Origin: Nematopogon swammerdamellus
Taxonomy: Eukaryota; Arthropoda; Insecta; Lepidoptera; Adelidae
DNA: 64,000 nucleotides
Reading direction: 5' to 3'
Assembly (NCBI GenBank): GCA_946902875.1
Contig: OX336359.1
Location: forward strand, 3,472,001-3,536,000
The position numbers and the translations under genes were made by a program. The notes below the pieces were generated by a model. That model saw nothing but the letters and a program-made list of their open reading frames with translations, did no database searches and was not told the origin of the DNA. The first letter of the stretch is position 1; each line of letters starts with the position of its first letter. This document shows, piece after piece, positions 30,477 through 41,900 of the stretch.

Positions 30477-30858
30477 GTCAGCCACGGTAGCTCAGTGGTG
30501 CGGTTAGTCGACTGTTATTTAAGCAACCCTGGGCGCGGTCAGTACTTGGATGGGTGACCGCTTGACCGTTGGGATACTGACCGTGATTCGGAATCCACGT
30601 CAGACTGTGAACTGTAGGTTCCTTCCCTTCTTACCTTACTAGGTGGTAGGGTTTATCCCACCCGGGTTGGTACCATCGCACTGAATGAAACGTCGGTCGA
30701 AACGGCTATGTAAATAGTTTGTGTTTTCCGTTCAGTTCAGTGTAGCCGGCACGATCGAAGGGAAGCACTGACTTGGCACCTAGTTCACCCGGTGTTATGA
30801 GCTGACATCACGGATGTTGTAGGTGATTAGCCAACCGTGTCAGTTTCCATAAAAAAAA
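30477..30858 (+). mobile_element. SINE family A, full-length reference copy
   Basis: Head: GTCAGCCACGGTAGCTCAGT (tRNA-like A box). Next, a block close to the 5S rRNA internal promoter: TTAAGCAACCCTGGGCGCGG then GGTCAGTACTTGGATGGGTG. Then the central domain (CTGTAGGTTCCTTCCCTTCT, GGTTGGTACCATCGCACTGA), a body (ACGGCTATGTAAATAGTTTG), and a tail with TCACGGATGTTGTAGGTGAT ending TTTCCATAAAAAAAA. About 380 bp. Confidence 0.88.
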
Positions 30859-31082
30859 TAATAGATTTCACAACAACCGCACGGAATGAATAACAAGTTT
30901 TATGCATGGCGCAGCTGTTAAACGATAGGTCGGCCCCGAAAGCCATCTATTGAAATTAATACGAAGTGGCAATTCCGATTTTAATTTAAGCAATTTAGAT
31001 TATTTCTATTTTTTGCCTGTTCCCTTTGGTTTTTTTTTCCTAAAAAGCGACAAAGCATGTACTACTTGTTGAACTTACAGTT

Positions 31083-31530
31083 CCATGGGAAACTTCAAAG
31101 TAAACGAGTACTGCAACTTAGTAGACCGGATACTGAGAAACGGATTCAAGACTGATCTCTTCGCTGTGGAAGTCGGTGCAAGAGTACTACCAGAGAAGGC
31201 GCTCTATAGTTTCTTCAAGAATGTATGCCTACCAAGTTCGATGCTAAGCTCATATATGGAAAGAGCTTCCAAAACGTCACTGAAGGCATCCTACAGAATA
31301 TGGACAGGTAGAGAGAGGGACTGGTGGTTCTCCGCGTCCTAGTCATCGCTCACAGACTAGCTGACGAGGGCTTGATGTGAGCCGAAACGTAATGCATGCT
31401 GGAGAACTACACAGAGTGGCCACTCGCTAGTCCAACCTCGATTGACACCCTCGGACCCGCTAATGGGCCCGGATATATTCGGTGAAGCCATCGCAAGCTC
31501 AGTTAGACACATTCCTTCCTTGTACAAAAA
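31083..31530 (+). mobile_element. Retroelement pol C-terminal fragment, lineage unknown
   Basis: 31085-31342 reads NEYCNLVDRILRNGFKTDLF, AVEVGARVLPEKALYSFFKN, ending at a stop. The EVGARx…LYxxF pattern occurs at the end of retroelement polyproteins. The 3' non-coding part (GAGCCGAAACGTAATGCATG, GAGTGGCCACTCGCTAGTCC) recurs at 39386-39690. 5'-truncated. Confidence 0.65.
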
Positions 31531-32457
31531 AATTTAAAGCTTAATGTTCTTCCATGGGATGCAATATCTGTGTACACGGAGTGTATCTGTATGTGTATAC
31601 TTTACCATTCATAATTTATTATAATGGATGGACAAATTTTCGTGTGAAAGTAAATAAAAGACGAATATTGAGCTTTCAATCTTTATTCAAACAAATTTGA
31701 ATGATTTAAATAAAATATAATAATTTTTCCATATCACAGTGAAAACGCAAGTTTATACAGTTTTCTTTTTTGCACAGGGTTGTGTTTAGAGCTACAAATT
31801 GTAACCGTAGGTAGGTGTAATGTTTTTTTTTAATAAAATGTATGAAAATAACTATTATTTCAATTTATGAAACAGTACTCGAAATACCAAGAAAATCTAT
31901 CTGTAGAATAATCAATTTAGATCGGATCTGCTAACTATAATTTTAAAAGCAAAACTTGGTAGTCAAAGAATAAATAAAGTGATTATAAATATAAAAAATG
32001 CATGCATATAGGACACTTTAAACTACATAATGGCTTCTATTCTAGGGATATATGAATGCTAATAACTCTTGAATTGTTAACTTATAATATTACCTATATT
32101 TACATATTTGGTTTTATTCTGGCGTAAATTAGCCAAATGACAATACTAACTAAAGATGTTTTCATGCCTACCCCATTGGAAAACGGGCTTAACTTTATGC
32201 ACACCTGACGCAGGATAAGGAAAAAGCCGGGTGTTTGTGTCAGTGCTACTGTGAAGGGTGCACGACTGAGGTGTAGGGCGGGGTAAGGCGACGACCGACA
32301 CGTCTCGCCCAGTGGCCAGACCAGCACAAACGCCCAGCATTAGGTGTTTGTGTTTTCATTACCCCTTTTCCCACCAACGTATAAATCTGTCAACTAAAGC
32401 TGCGTTCTAACAACTCGTGAGCGCTGCGATCTTAACTCAAAAGAAAAGTAATGCGTG
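31531..32457. other. Intergenic DNA, nothing recognised
   Basis: AT-rich; short minus ORFs near 32100-32340 have no domain or splice support. Confidence 0.35.
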
Positions 32458-32459
32458 TA

Positions 32460-32715
32460 GAGTGTTTCAACTAAAAGTTCCCTGCGCTGTTATGTTGGCT
32501 CCACTGTCTATCGTCAAAACAGCGTTGAGGGTTGCTATGTGTACAGATTTACCCGTAATTATCGGTATTTACCGTATTTATTATACGGTAAATACCGATT
32601 ACATTATTAGGTAATATAATCTTCACAATCTGGCAATACGAATTTAAGCACTGACAGTGACACTGACAGTGGAGCCAACATAACGGCGAAGGGAACTTTT
32701 AGTTGAAACACTCTC
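32460..32715 (+). mobile_element. TA-type MITE, copy 1 (256 bp)
   Basis: Ends GAGTGTTTCAACTAAAAGTT and AACTTTTAGTTGAAACACTC, flanked by TA on both sides. Inverted subterminal GTTATGTTGGCTCCACTGTC. The centre is a palindrome, CGGTATTTACCG…CGGTAAATACCG. A second copy in inverted internal orientation lies at 33163-33408. Confidence 0.85.
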
Positions 32716-33162
32716 TACTTTCTTAGGGCAGAATTTTTGTTGACAGCTTTATCCGCGTATTGCGGCAAAAGAGTCACTGGGATGTCTTCCTCTTTGTGTG
32801 CTTTCTAATACAAACATTTAAAATCCATAATCTACCAATCCCAGAAACCCAGAACTTTGCAAAGTTCATACGAAAGAAAAAAACTAATAAGGAAGCCAGC
32901 AGACGAATGCAGTGGCACGAAATCAACAATCGAGTACGATGTTTCCCGTAAAATTAATGAAGCTTATTTTTCTTAGCAAGACTTTACAAATTGTAAGAAA
33001 CGTGTGCTTTAACCACACGGCATGGAAAAATCATCCATTCCTGGAAGTGGCCATTTGCTGAGCGATGCTGTACAAATGCTCCATGTTTTTCGGTCAGGAC
33101 AGTATAGCCGACGCAACCAAAGGACTGCAATGACACCAAGTTGTTGACAGAATGAAGGTGTA

Positions 33163-33408
33163 GAGAGTGTTTCAACTAAAAGTTGCCTTCGCCGTTATGT
33201 TGGCTCCACTGTCAGTGCTTAAATTCGTGTTGCCAGATTGTGAAGATTATATTACCTAATAATGTAATCGGTATTTACCGTATAATAAATATGGTAAATA
33301 CCGATAATTACGGGGTAAATCTGTACACATAGCAACCCTCAAAGCTGTTTTGACAGATAGACAGTGGAGCCAACATAACGGCGAAGGGAACTTTTAGTTG
33401 TAACGCTC
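33163..33408 (-). mobile_element. TA-type MITE, copy 2 (246 bp), inverted relative to copy 1
   Basis: Same ends and centre as copy 1, read in the opposite direction (TGTCAGTGCTTAAATTCGTG first). Flanked by TA at 33161-33162 and 33409-33410. The two copies could pair over about 250 bp if transcribed together. Confidence 0.85.
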
Positions 33409-33467
33409 TATAACAGTCTAACTTCACAAGTGCAGCCGAAGGGTCAGCTTTCAGTTTAATATATAAT

Positions 33468-33670
33468 TCGGTACAGGCGGCTGAGTCAGGGGCCACAGCG
33501 CACGTTGCGACCAGCCAATCACCTCCGACCAGGTGCCACACCCGAGACTTCTCTTTGGATTGCTGGCTATACTCGTAGAGGAAACGCTGAATAAATATTT
33601 CATACAGATCCTACAATTTACCCATCCACCTAGTAAAGGACAAAAGGTTAAGGGTCCCTAAATTGTGCCT
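33468..33670 (-). mobile_element. SINE family B tail and body, degenerate
   Basis: GGCTGAGTCAGGGGCCACAG, CCAGCCAATCACCTCCGACC and GGATTGCTGGCTATACT match the tail/body of family B in reverse. Head missing. Confidence 0.65.
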
Positions 33671-33687
33671 CTCACTCTAATAATGCG

Positions 33688-33945
33688 CGTTTTATTTTAT
33701 TATGAAGAAATTATACAACTTATAAAAAATACTCTGGGAGAAACATGCATGATAAAATTATTAATGTTTTTCAATAAAAATATTTGGTACTCCACATATA
33801 ATTAAAAAAAAAACAAAAATTTAATAAACTTTAAAGTACCAAATTTTTTTTATTGAAAAACATTAATTTTATCATGCATGTTTCTCCCAGAGGATTTCTT
33901 ATAAGTTGTATAATTTCTTCATAGTAAAATAAAATGTATGAAAAA
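33688..33945. repeat. Fold-back repeat, ~100-bp arms
   Basis: TATGAAGAAATTATACAACT and CTGGGAGAAACATGCATGAT on the left are mirrored on the right (ATCATGCATGTTTCTCCCAG, AGTTGTATAATTTCTTCATA). The spacer is AT-rich. No coding content. Confidence 0.85.
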
Positions 33946-34742
33946 CGGCCAATGTTAGAAAGAGAGGCTAGATTTAGGAATGAGCCCCCTTAAGAGTGCG
34001 GAGAAACAACGTAAAACTGACACAACTCATACAACATAATAATAAGTGTATCAATATTGTGAATGGCTGTATGTTTTCTAATATAAATAAATAAATAAAC
34101 AGGTCAAATACCACTTCCAGTCTTAGATTGCTTTTTCAATTCTGCAGTTTAACCGAATTGGATTATCAAACGTGCTCATACATATTTTTGAAGTTTGTAC
34201 ACGTCACCTTTTATACGTTAACCTATAATCTAAACACATTATAACACTACGGCCAACTAGCGTTGAGCTTCGATTAACAATTCATAATCTCGTTTGACAG
34301 TTGGGCACGAGCAGCTTACCTCACGCAAAATACGTATATAGTGTCAAATTGAGCCTTGGATACACAATAGGGGGCAAATGCAGCGCGAGAAGTCCCTCAA
34401 CCTCTATCTGTGAAGTATTTTTCGGTGCGTTCGAACCTTGCCGCCGCCGCCGTTCGTATGTGTATCGCGCAATGTCGCAACCCTGTTACCACAACACAAT
34501 TCAAAATGTGGCATTTAAAAAATTACTTAAACATCTCTCAATGTGAGAGAAGTTTTAAAGAATTTTATAACCTCTTGACAGTTCATTGAGAGTGGATTAC
34601 ATAGTGCATAATGAATAACAAATAACAGGTACGTCCTATCCGTCTGTAGCCTGCTGACTAAATCTTTTCTCAGGCCCTCATTCCGCTGACACTCCATCAG
34701 AACATGAAATTGGTCCTCGTCTTTAGCGCAAATCTGATTTAC
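33946..34742. other. Intergenic DNA, nothing recognised
   Basis: Moderately AT-rich. The plus ORF at 34301-34546 has no domain support. Confidence 0.3.
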
Positions 34743-35037
34743 CAGAGCCGACTGTCATTGTCTCCCTCTACGGAGACAAGCCATGCTGCATCGTCATAGT
34801 CCCACTGCGACGTTGCTATCGCTTACTCGCTCTTGCTTGCCTCCCTTTGACAGGAGTGAGAGAGAAACATGAAGATTGCGACGGTCGCCCGATGAAGGGT
34901 GAGCGATTTCATGTTTCTCTCTCGCTTCTGTCATCGGTAGGCAAGCGAGAGCGAGTAAGCGATAGCAACGTCGCAGTGGGGCTATGACGATGCAGCATGG
35001 ATTGTTTCCGTAGAGGGAGAAAATGATAGTCGGCTAT
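34743..35037. repeat. Fold-back repeat, ~130-bp arms
   Basis: CATGCTGCATCGTCATAGTC and ACGTTGCTATCGCTTACTCG on the left pair with CGAGTAAGCGATAGCAACGT and CTATGACGATGCAGCATGG on the right. Arms also carry the AGCGAGAG/CTCTCGCT theme. Loop ~35 bp. Confidence 0.88.
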
Positions 35038-35406
35038 GGATTTACGCATTAAAACGCGCTTTTGTTAAGTGGAGCATGACCTGAACCAAGTTTCAGAATA
35101 ATTGTGTGTAGTAGTGTATGTGTGTTTCCTAGTAGTGATGTATCCTCTTGAGATATGTAGGCCTGTAAAGCAACAAGGCAACAATGACTTGTTGCGCGGC
35201 ATGTTGCAAGGGTATTTGCCCCCTAGTGTGTCCATGCATAATGTCAAATTGATGACTGGAAAAGCATAAAACAATGACTGGTTCCTTAAAACATAGGAGC
35301 TCGTCTGACAGCTAGAAATGTCAGTTTGACAGAAGCCGATCGCTATTTGACATCTGTCGCGTGTACCATTCAGACAGCGGTCGCTATTTGATCATAAATA
35401 TCAGTT

Positions 35407-35731
35407 TATGACAATGTTTTTCGGTTACGCGGTATAGGTACTGAACACGACTCACTTTGTTTGTCGACGTTTCGTTCCACACTCTGGGGACATCTTCAGG
35501 ACTCGCGGAACTGCGACGACCTGGAGGACACCCGACACGTCGTCCAGTCAGATGTCAACTCAGAGATGTCAGATGGCAGTTGACTTCTGACTGGACGACG
35601 TGTCGGGTGTCCTCCAGGTCGTCGCAGTTCCGCGAGTCCTGAAGATGTCCCCGGAGTGTGGGACGAAACGTCGACAAACAAAGTGAGTCGCGTTCAGTAC
35701 CAATACCGCGTAACCGAAAAACATTGTCATA
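35407..35731. repeat. Fold-back repeat, ~150-bp arms, nearly identical
   Basis: GACCTGGAGGACACCCGACA and TTTCGTTCCACACTCTGGGG on the left are mirrored by TGTCGGGTGTCCTCCAGGTC and CCCCGGAGTGTGGGACGAAA on the right. The arms run from TATGACAATG to AGTTGAC/GTCAACT with only about 6-8 differences and an ~18-bp loop. It begins about 200 bp downstream of the Herp stop codon. Confidence 0.92.
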
Positions 35732-35935
35732 ATGTGTAATAGCGGTAAAAGCCTAAACGAACAAATATCAGTTTGACGGCAACAGGAAGTATATTTGACA
35801 CCTCTCCAGTCACTTAAAAGCCAATCAGTAACCAGCAACTATTTAACTCTGCCTTAGTCAGACATACTTAAAAGTTCATGAAGACAATCACAGCCCGCCC
35901 GCGTTAGTCAGCCCGAAATTGGCAAATCTTTGGCA

Positions 35936-38900
35936 TTAGACGACGTTCGGCGTGTCCGGTATTAGCGACGTAAAGAACGACGTGAATATCATCCACGTGG
36001 CCGCGAGGTACGACTGTTGATTCGCGTTCTCCGCGGTCGCCGTCTGGTTGGCGGGCGCGTCGGGGCCCGTCTGTTCGTTGTCGGTTCCGTTGTCGGCGGG
36101 TCGGACGTCGGCGGGACGCACGGGCGGCTCGTTGCGCGGCTGCTCGTTCTGGCGGATGTCGAGGCCGACTTCGCGGAAGAAGCCGAGTTGGTATCTGAGG
36201 AGCAGTAAACGTGATTCATTATATAGGAAGATATATCGCACTATGTGTACATTCCATCTGACGGTAGGAACGGTGACGGTGGCAGACGGTGCTATGCTTA
36301 GGGAACATGCACATGGTTGGGTATAGGTACCATGTGACCGATTTTAGGCGGCTTTGACCCCCCCCCCCCCCCCCCCCCCTCACTCTCCGCCTCTCTCCCT
36401 GTGACCATACGCGGTATCTTGGCTCTCGTAAATTGCATAATAATATGAATTATTAGAACGTTGGTCGAGTCTCGGGTCCTTCAAGAGGGGTGTGAATTTA
36501 TATATGATTCCATGAGGCCCTGTCAGGCCGGCATGGCCATTCGCAAACCCCGTATACGACCGAATGTCCGTGGGCATTGTTAAATACCTTATGGGTGACT
36601 CGGCGTCATATGTTGCGCTGTCTATAAAAAAATATATAAATACATAATAAATAGGTACGGCAACAGTGCCCAAGAATGAAAGCGAAAAGCAAAAAAATAT
36701 AACCAAAAAAGTCAAAAATATAATATAATCAATATCTCTACAAAAAAATTTAAAATAAAACTTGATATGAACACATCAGCTTAGAGTTGCTTGCTCATTA
36801 AAAAAAACGTAAATGTCTCGCATCATGAGACTATCACACAATACTGACAGGTAGCCGAGCGCGGCCAGTAGCATCACCAGCGCCAGGCGGAACGGGCTCG
36901 AGTAGAAGTAGAGCAGCGAGAACAGGATCGCGAGCCGGCTGATGGCGTACATCCAGTCGAGCAGGTCGCGCGGCGCCGCGCCCTCCGCGTCCTCGTCCGG
37001 CGCGTCGGCGGCCGCGGCCGGCGCCGCCGCCGCTGGCTGCTTTCAAATATCAAATGCAACTTTTATCATAAGTCACGCCGCCCGCAGGGGCGTGCATCCC
37101 ATAGAGCCAGAAAAGCACTGCCTACCCTGAGTAAAGTCCCAATTCCACCCACCCAAACAATCAAATTAAAATATATAGAACTACGCGACTTCACGAAAAA
37201 ACAAATGATTTAAAATTTGCCGCGCACTCCTCACTCTCGCTCGGCTCGGCGCGGCCGCTCGCGCGGAGGCGCGGACGCAACGCCACCGCGCGGCAAAAGC
37301 ACACAACACGGCTGCCTGGTGGTCACTCACACTATTACTCAAATCCTGCGTCATATACGCTGGAATTTTGCGTGTGTATGCGTGTTTCGATGCGCGATTT
37401 AGTACGCCAGGGCAGGACTGCCTTTCACTAACACCACAACAATGCCTCGTAACGTAGGTGCAGCTGGTCTAGCCGCTAGCAGCTGCCTCGCCGCACCGGG
37501 CAATTCTAGTCAATTAATTTGGTTGTCTGATTCTACATTTTATAAAGAAGTTTTTATATATTTTCAAAAGGATAGGCTCATTGATTTAGTCGAGGATTTA
37601 CTCATTGATTTAGTCGAGGATTTAGTTTATAAATAAGCAAAGGCGCCCCCTGCACTGCACACTCTTTATTGAGATTGGTTCTGTTTAAATCACTCAAAAA
37701 GCGTTTTTAAAATTGACCCTTAAATCTGTATTCATGAAATGTGTAGATTAAAATTTATTCATTTTATGGATATCTCAGGTGCACTGAAAAAAAAATGTCG
37801 TGGAACTTCTTCATGCGGACAAGAAGACGTAAGAGATGAAAACCGGGCTGAGGTAAAAATTAAAATGAATTCAACTTGTTTCTAAATTAAGTACTTATTT
37901 TGAATCTTAATTGCTGCCTGCCTACCCAGTCTAGAATGTCTGTGCACGCCACTGGCCGCCCCCACACGCTGCTCTGTGGAACCTAGCATAACACTGTAGC
38001 ACAGATTACTTAATAGTTACTTTGTAACAGATAAATCACTCCATAGAAAAAGTTCCATACCTCCGGCTTTAATAGCCTACTGTTTCACGTCGCCAATCGC
38101 GGCGTGCGAAAATGTACCTAAACGATTGGAGTGTAAAATGATTATTGCTGTGCAGCTGCGCGCAGTAGCGTGGGCGAGCGTGTAGGTATGTTTCGCGCGG
38201 CTGTCGAATTTCCACTGAATTAGATCGCAGGCGGTCCACCGGGCAGTAGGTAGTTAGCGCGCGCAAATACATAGAGTGCGTGTGGCCTGACTGTAGTACG
38301 TAAAACTGTCACTTTTTATATATATTTTTTTTTAGATAAATGAAAAAGTCGTAAATGAAGAGAAAAACTACGTCCCGACCAGGATTCGAACCTGGAATTC
38401 CGGCTTGAGCCACCAGCGCGTCAAGCTGGACGTATTTTTGAAGTGAAAACTTCTTTAGCGGCGCTTGGCACTTTTTTTAGATGGGTAAAAAATGTCAAAC
38501 TCGCGTCAGATCCGTAGCCTGATCGAAAAAGCGTAAGATTCGTTGAAATTATGGATGAAAGTTAATTTTTCCGAGAAATAAACTTTTTGATGTAAAATAA
38601 TTATAATAGTTTTGTAGTGTTAAATTTTTTATGTAATATAAATTGTCATGTTTGTCTACGATAGCGCAATAAATGAATATTGTATTTTACCACATAAATG
38701 ATAGTACTTTTATACTGATAAATAAAACAATTCGTGCGAAATTATTCCCTAACCATTCCAAAATATTCAAAAATGCACAACGTTGATGTTTAAGTTTCTG
38801 CCGGCACTCCCGGAGTGCAACCCGTCCGTTTTTTTTTTCTCTTCATTTTAGGCTTTGAATTTATCTAAAAAAAAAGAACATTCATTATTTGATGCCAGGT

Positions 38901-41900
38901 ACTAAATGGAATAATAAATCAGTACCTGTGCCGGTGCTTCGTTCGGCACGTTCACGGGCTGCACTCCAGGGATGTTAGCACCGGCAGTCTGCCACCTAGA
39001 GAGAGAGGAGAGATTTCTTCTTAGTCTTCGAGAAAATATCAATTTCGAGTTTTAATGCCACTATTCAACTATAGGGCTGATATGTCAATAGAATAGAATA
39101 GAATAATACTTTATTACTTTATTATTGCTTTCCAATACAAAATTGCACAAAAGGCGGACTTATTATCAGCTTATTGTCAGCCTCGGCAGCTCAGTGGTGC
39201 GGTTGGTCGACTGTTGTTAAGCAACCCTGAGCGCGGTCAGTACTTGGATGAGTGACCGCTCGACCGTTGGAGGCTGACCGTGGCTCGGATTCGACGTAAA
39301 ACTGTATGGCCCTTCCCTTCTTACCCTTACTAGATGGTAGGGTTTATCCCGCCCGGGTTGGTATCACCGCACTGAATGAAACGTCGATCGACGCTAAGCT
39401 CATACATGGAGAGAGCTTCGAAAACGTCACTGGAAGCATCCTACAGAATATGGATAGGTAGAGAGAGGGAGGTCGAGAGCGGGACTGGTGGTTTCCCCGC
39501 GTCCTAGTCAACGCAGACTAGCTGACGAGGGCTTGATGCGAGCCGAAACGTGAAGCATGCGCGGGAATTTTAGAGTGGCCACTCGCTAGTCCCGACCTTG
39601 ATTAACACCCTCCTCTACTGCCGATGGGCCCGGAAATGTTCGGTGAAGCTATCGCAAGCTTAGCTCCACACCTTCCTTAGGTTCCCACACCAAATGTGCG
39701 TTAAAAATTCAAAATAAAACTCACATATTAGCGTACTGCTGCATATACTGCATGTAAGCCTGCTGCATCATTGTGATGTGGTCGGCGACGGCGGCGGGGT
39801 CGGCCGGCGCGGGGTAGAAGCTGGCGGCGGCGAGCGCGGGGTGGGCAGGCGGCACCCGCCCGTAGTTACCGAATATGCTACTGTAGAAGTTCTGCATCTC
39901 CGCCGTGTGGTTCTGCGAAGAGCTCCGGCATTATATTATCTGCCTAAACCACACTCGTTCATTTCATTTGAAGACCACAGGGAAAAAAGGAGGTTTGTCC
40001 AAAAACTGTGTTCAGAGATAATAGCAAATAAAGAATTTGAATATTTATAATTTGGAAAACAAGTGCTTCAATAAAAAAGCCAAACAGTAGCAAATGTATT
40101 TAACAATGATTTTTCAGTATAATGAATATAAAAAATTTAGAAACTTCGGAGGCACAATTTTTTTTGTTGTCTAAATCAGCTTTTACAGGCAAAAAACGAG
40201 GAATATCACTTAGAAACAAGTTAAAAGAAGGTATGTCACTGTGAGCCGTTCGGCTGCAGAATTTGGATAAGTCTTTGTATTTTTCCTTTGAAATTGTACC
40301 GTGCGGGGCCGGTAACTTAAAAGAATAGCCCCACTGCATCTCTCTCCGTGTATGTCGTAAATCCGACTAAGCGATATCACTCCCTTCTTATATTACTATG
40401 TGGTAGTATTTAACTCGCCCGGTTTGGTACCACCGCACTGAATGAAAGGTCGGTCGAAACGGCTATGTAAATAGTTTGTGTTTTCCGTCCAGTTCAGTGT
40501 AGCCGGCACGACCGAAGGGAAGCACTGACATTGCACCAAGTTCACCCGGTGTTATGGGCTGACATCACGGATGTTGTAGGTGATGTAGCCAACCCAGGTG
40601 TCAGTTTCCATAAAAAAAAAAAGTTCTACATACTTACTTCTTATATAATTAAATAATGGAAAACCATATTAGGTAATGGTAGAAAAACATAAAAAATTTA
40701 AAAGTGATGTAGTAATTTAAAAATTTAATTCAAAATGAACTGAAAACTGAATCTGGTTACTGACCTGATCGTTCTGCCTCATCTCTGGTCTCGGAGCATC
40801 GGGTGGACGATCCGCCGTCGCGGCCTCACCAGCTCCGTTCCTCCTCCTCAAGCCATCCGTCGTGTCCATGACCGTCGCGGCTGGTTGATGAGCGTTCTCC
40901 TGGATTCTGCGTTAGAAGAGAAGAGTCACACTTTATTATTGTCCATATTTTCCGTCCAGTTCAGTGCAGTCGGCACGACCGAAGTGAAGCACTGACGTGG
41001 CACCTAGTTCACCGAGGTGTTATGGGCTGACATCACAGGTGCAGTAGGTGATGTAGCCAACCTTGTGAGTTTCCATAAAAAAAAAACTGACAATAATTAT
41101 TGAAATACTTCACATCACATAACACAACTACAATGACATGTACTAACCAAATAAACAAGTGCACTCTGGAGAAAAAAAAATTAAATGCACGCATCAGCTT
41201 CAAGCTGTAAAGTGGCAAAATAAAAAAAAATTACTAATTATCAAAAGTGATTACGAAAATCAAGCAATGACATGGTACTTACTGAGATATCGTCAAACAG
41301 CGTCAGAGATTATTTTTAAGTACCTACACTCAACAATGATAGAAGGCTAACGAAAGAGATTATGGAGCGAATGTGATTTTTTTTATGTTATCCGGTATGG
41401 GTGACTTGGCCAGAGGGGCCACATGCTCCGACCAGCCAATATCACCCCCGAGAAATTGGGTGCCATTTTTTTTTTAAACTAACACAGTTGGCAACATCAC
41501 CTACAACATCCGTGATGTCAGCCCATAACACCGGGTGAACTACGTGCAATGTCAGTGCTTTCCTTCGGTCGTGCCGGCTACACTGAACTGGACGGAAAAC
41601 ACAAACTATTTACATAGCCGTTTCGACCGACGTTTCATTCAGTGCGGTGCTACCAACCCGGGCGGGTTTAACCCTACCACCTAGTAAGGTAAGAAGGGAA
41701 GTGACCTACAGTTTTACGTGGAATCCGAACCACGGTCAGCCTCAAACGATCGAGCGGTCACCCATGCAAGAACTGACCGCGCCCAGCATTGCTTAACAAT
41801 CAATAGCAACAGTCGAGTGTCTGCACCACTGAGCTATCGAGGCTGACTATATAATATCAGAGACTTCTCTTTAGACTGCTGGCTAAATACTGCACTGGTC

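Noticed and set aside
38370..38432. tRNA gene on the minus strand
   Set aside because: The B box/T arm is good, but the D and anticodon arms do not form; it lies within an inverted-repeat element.
38926..38988. Alternative acceptor (GGTGGCAG|ACTGCC) for Herp exon 5
   Set aside because: It gives 63 bp and shifts the frame after exon 4 (phase 2). The upstream AG (CTCTCTAG|GTGGCAG) gives 70 bp and restores the frame.
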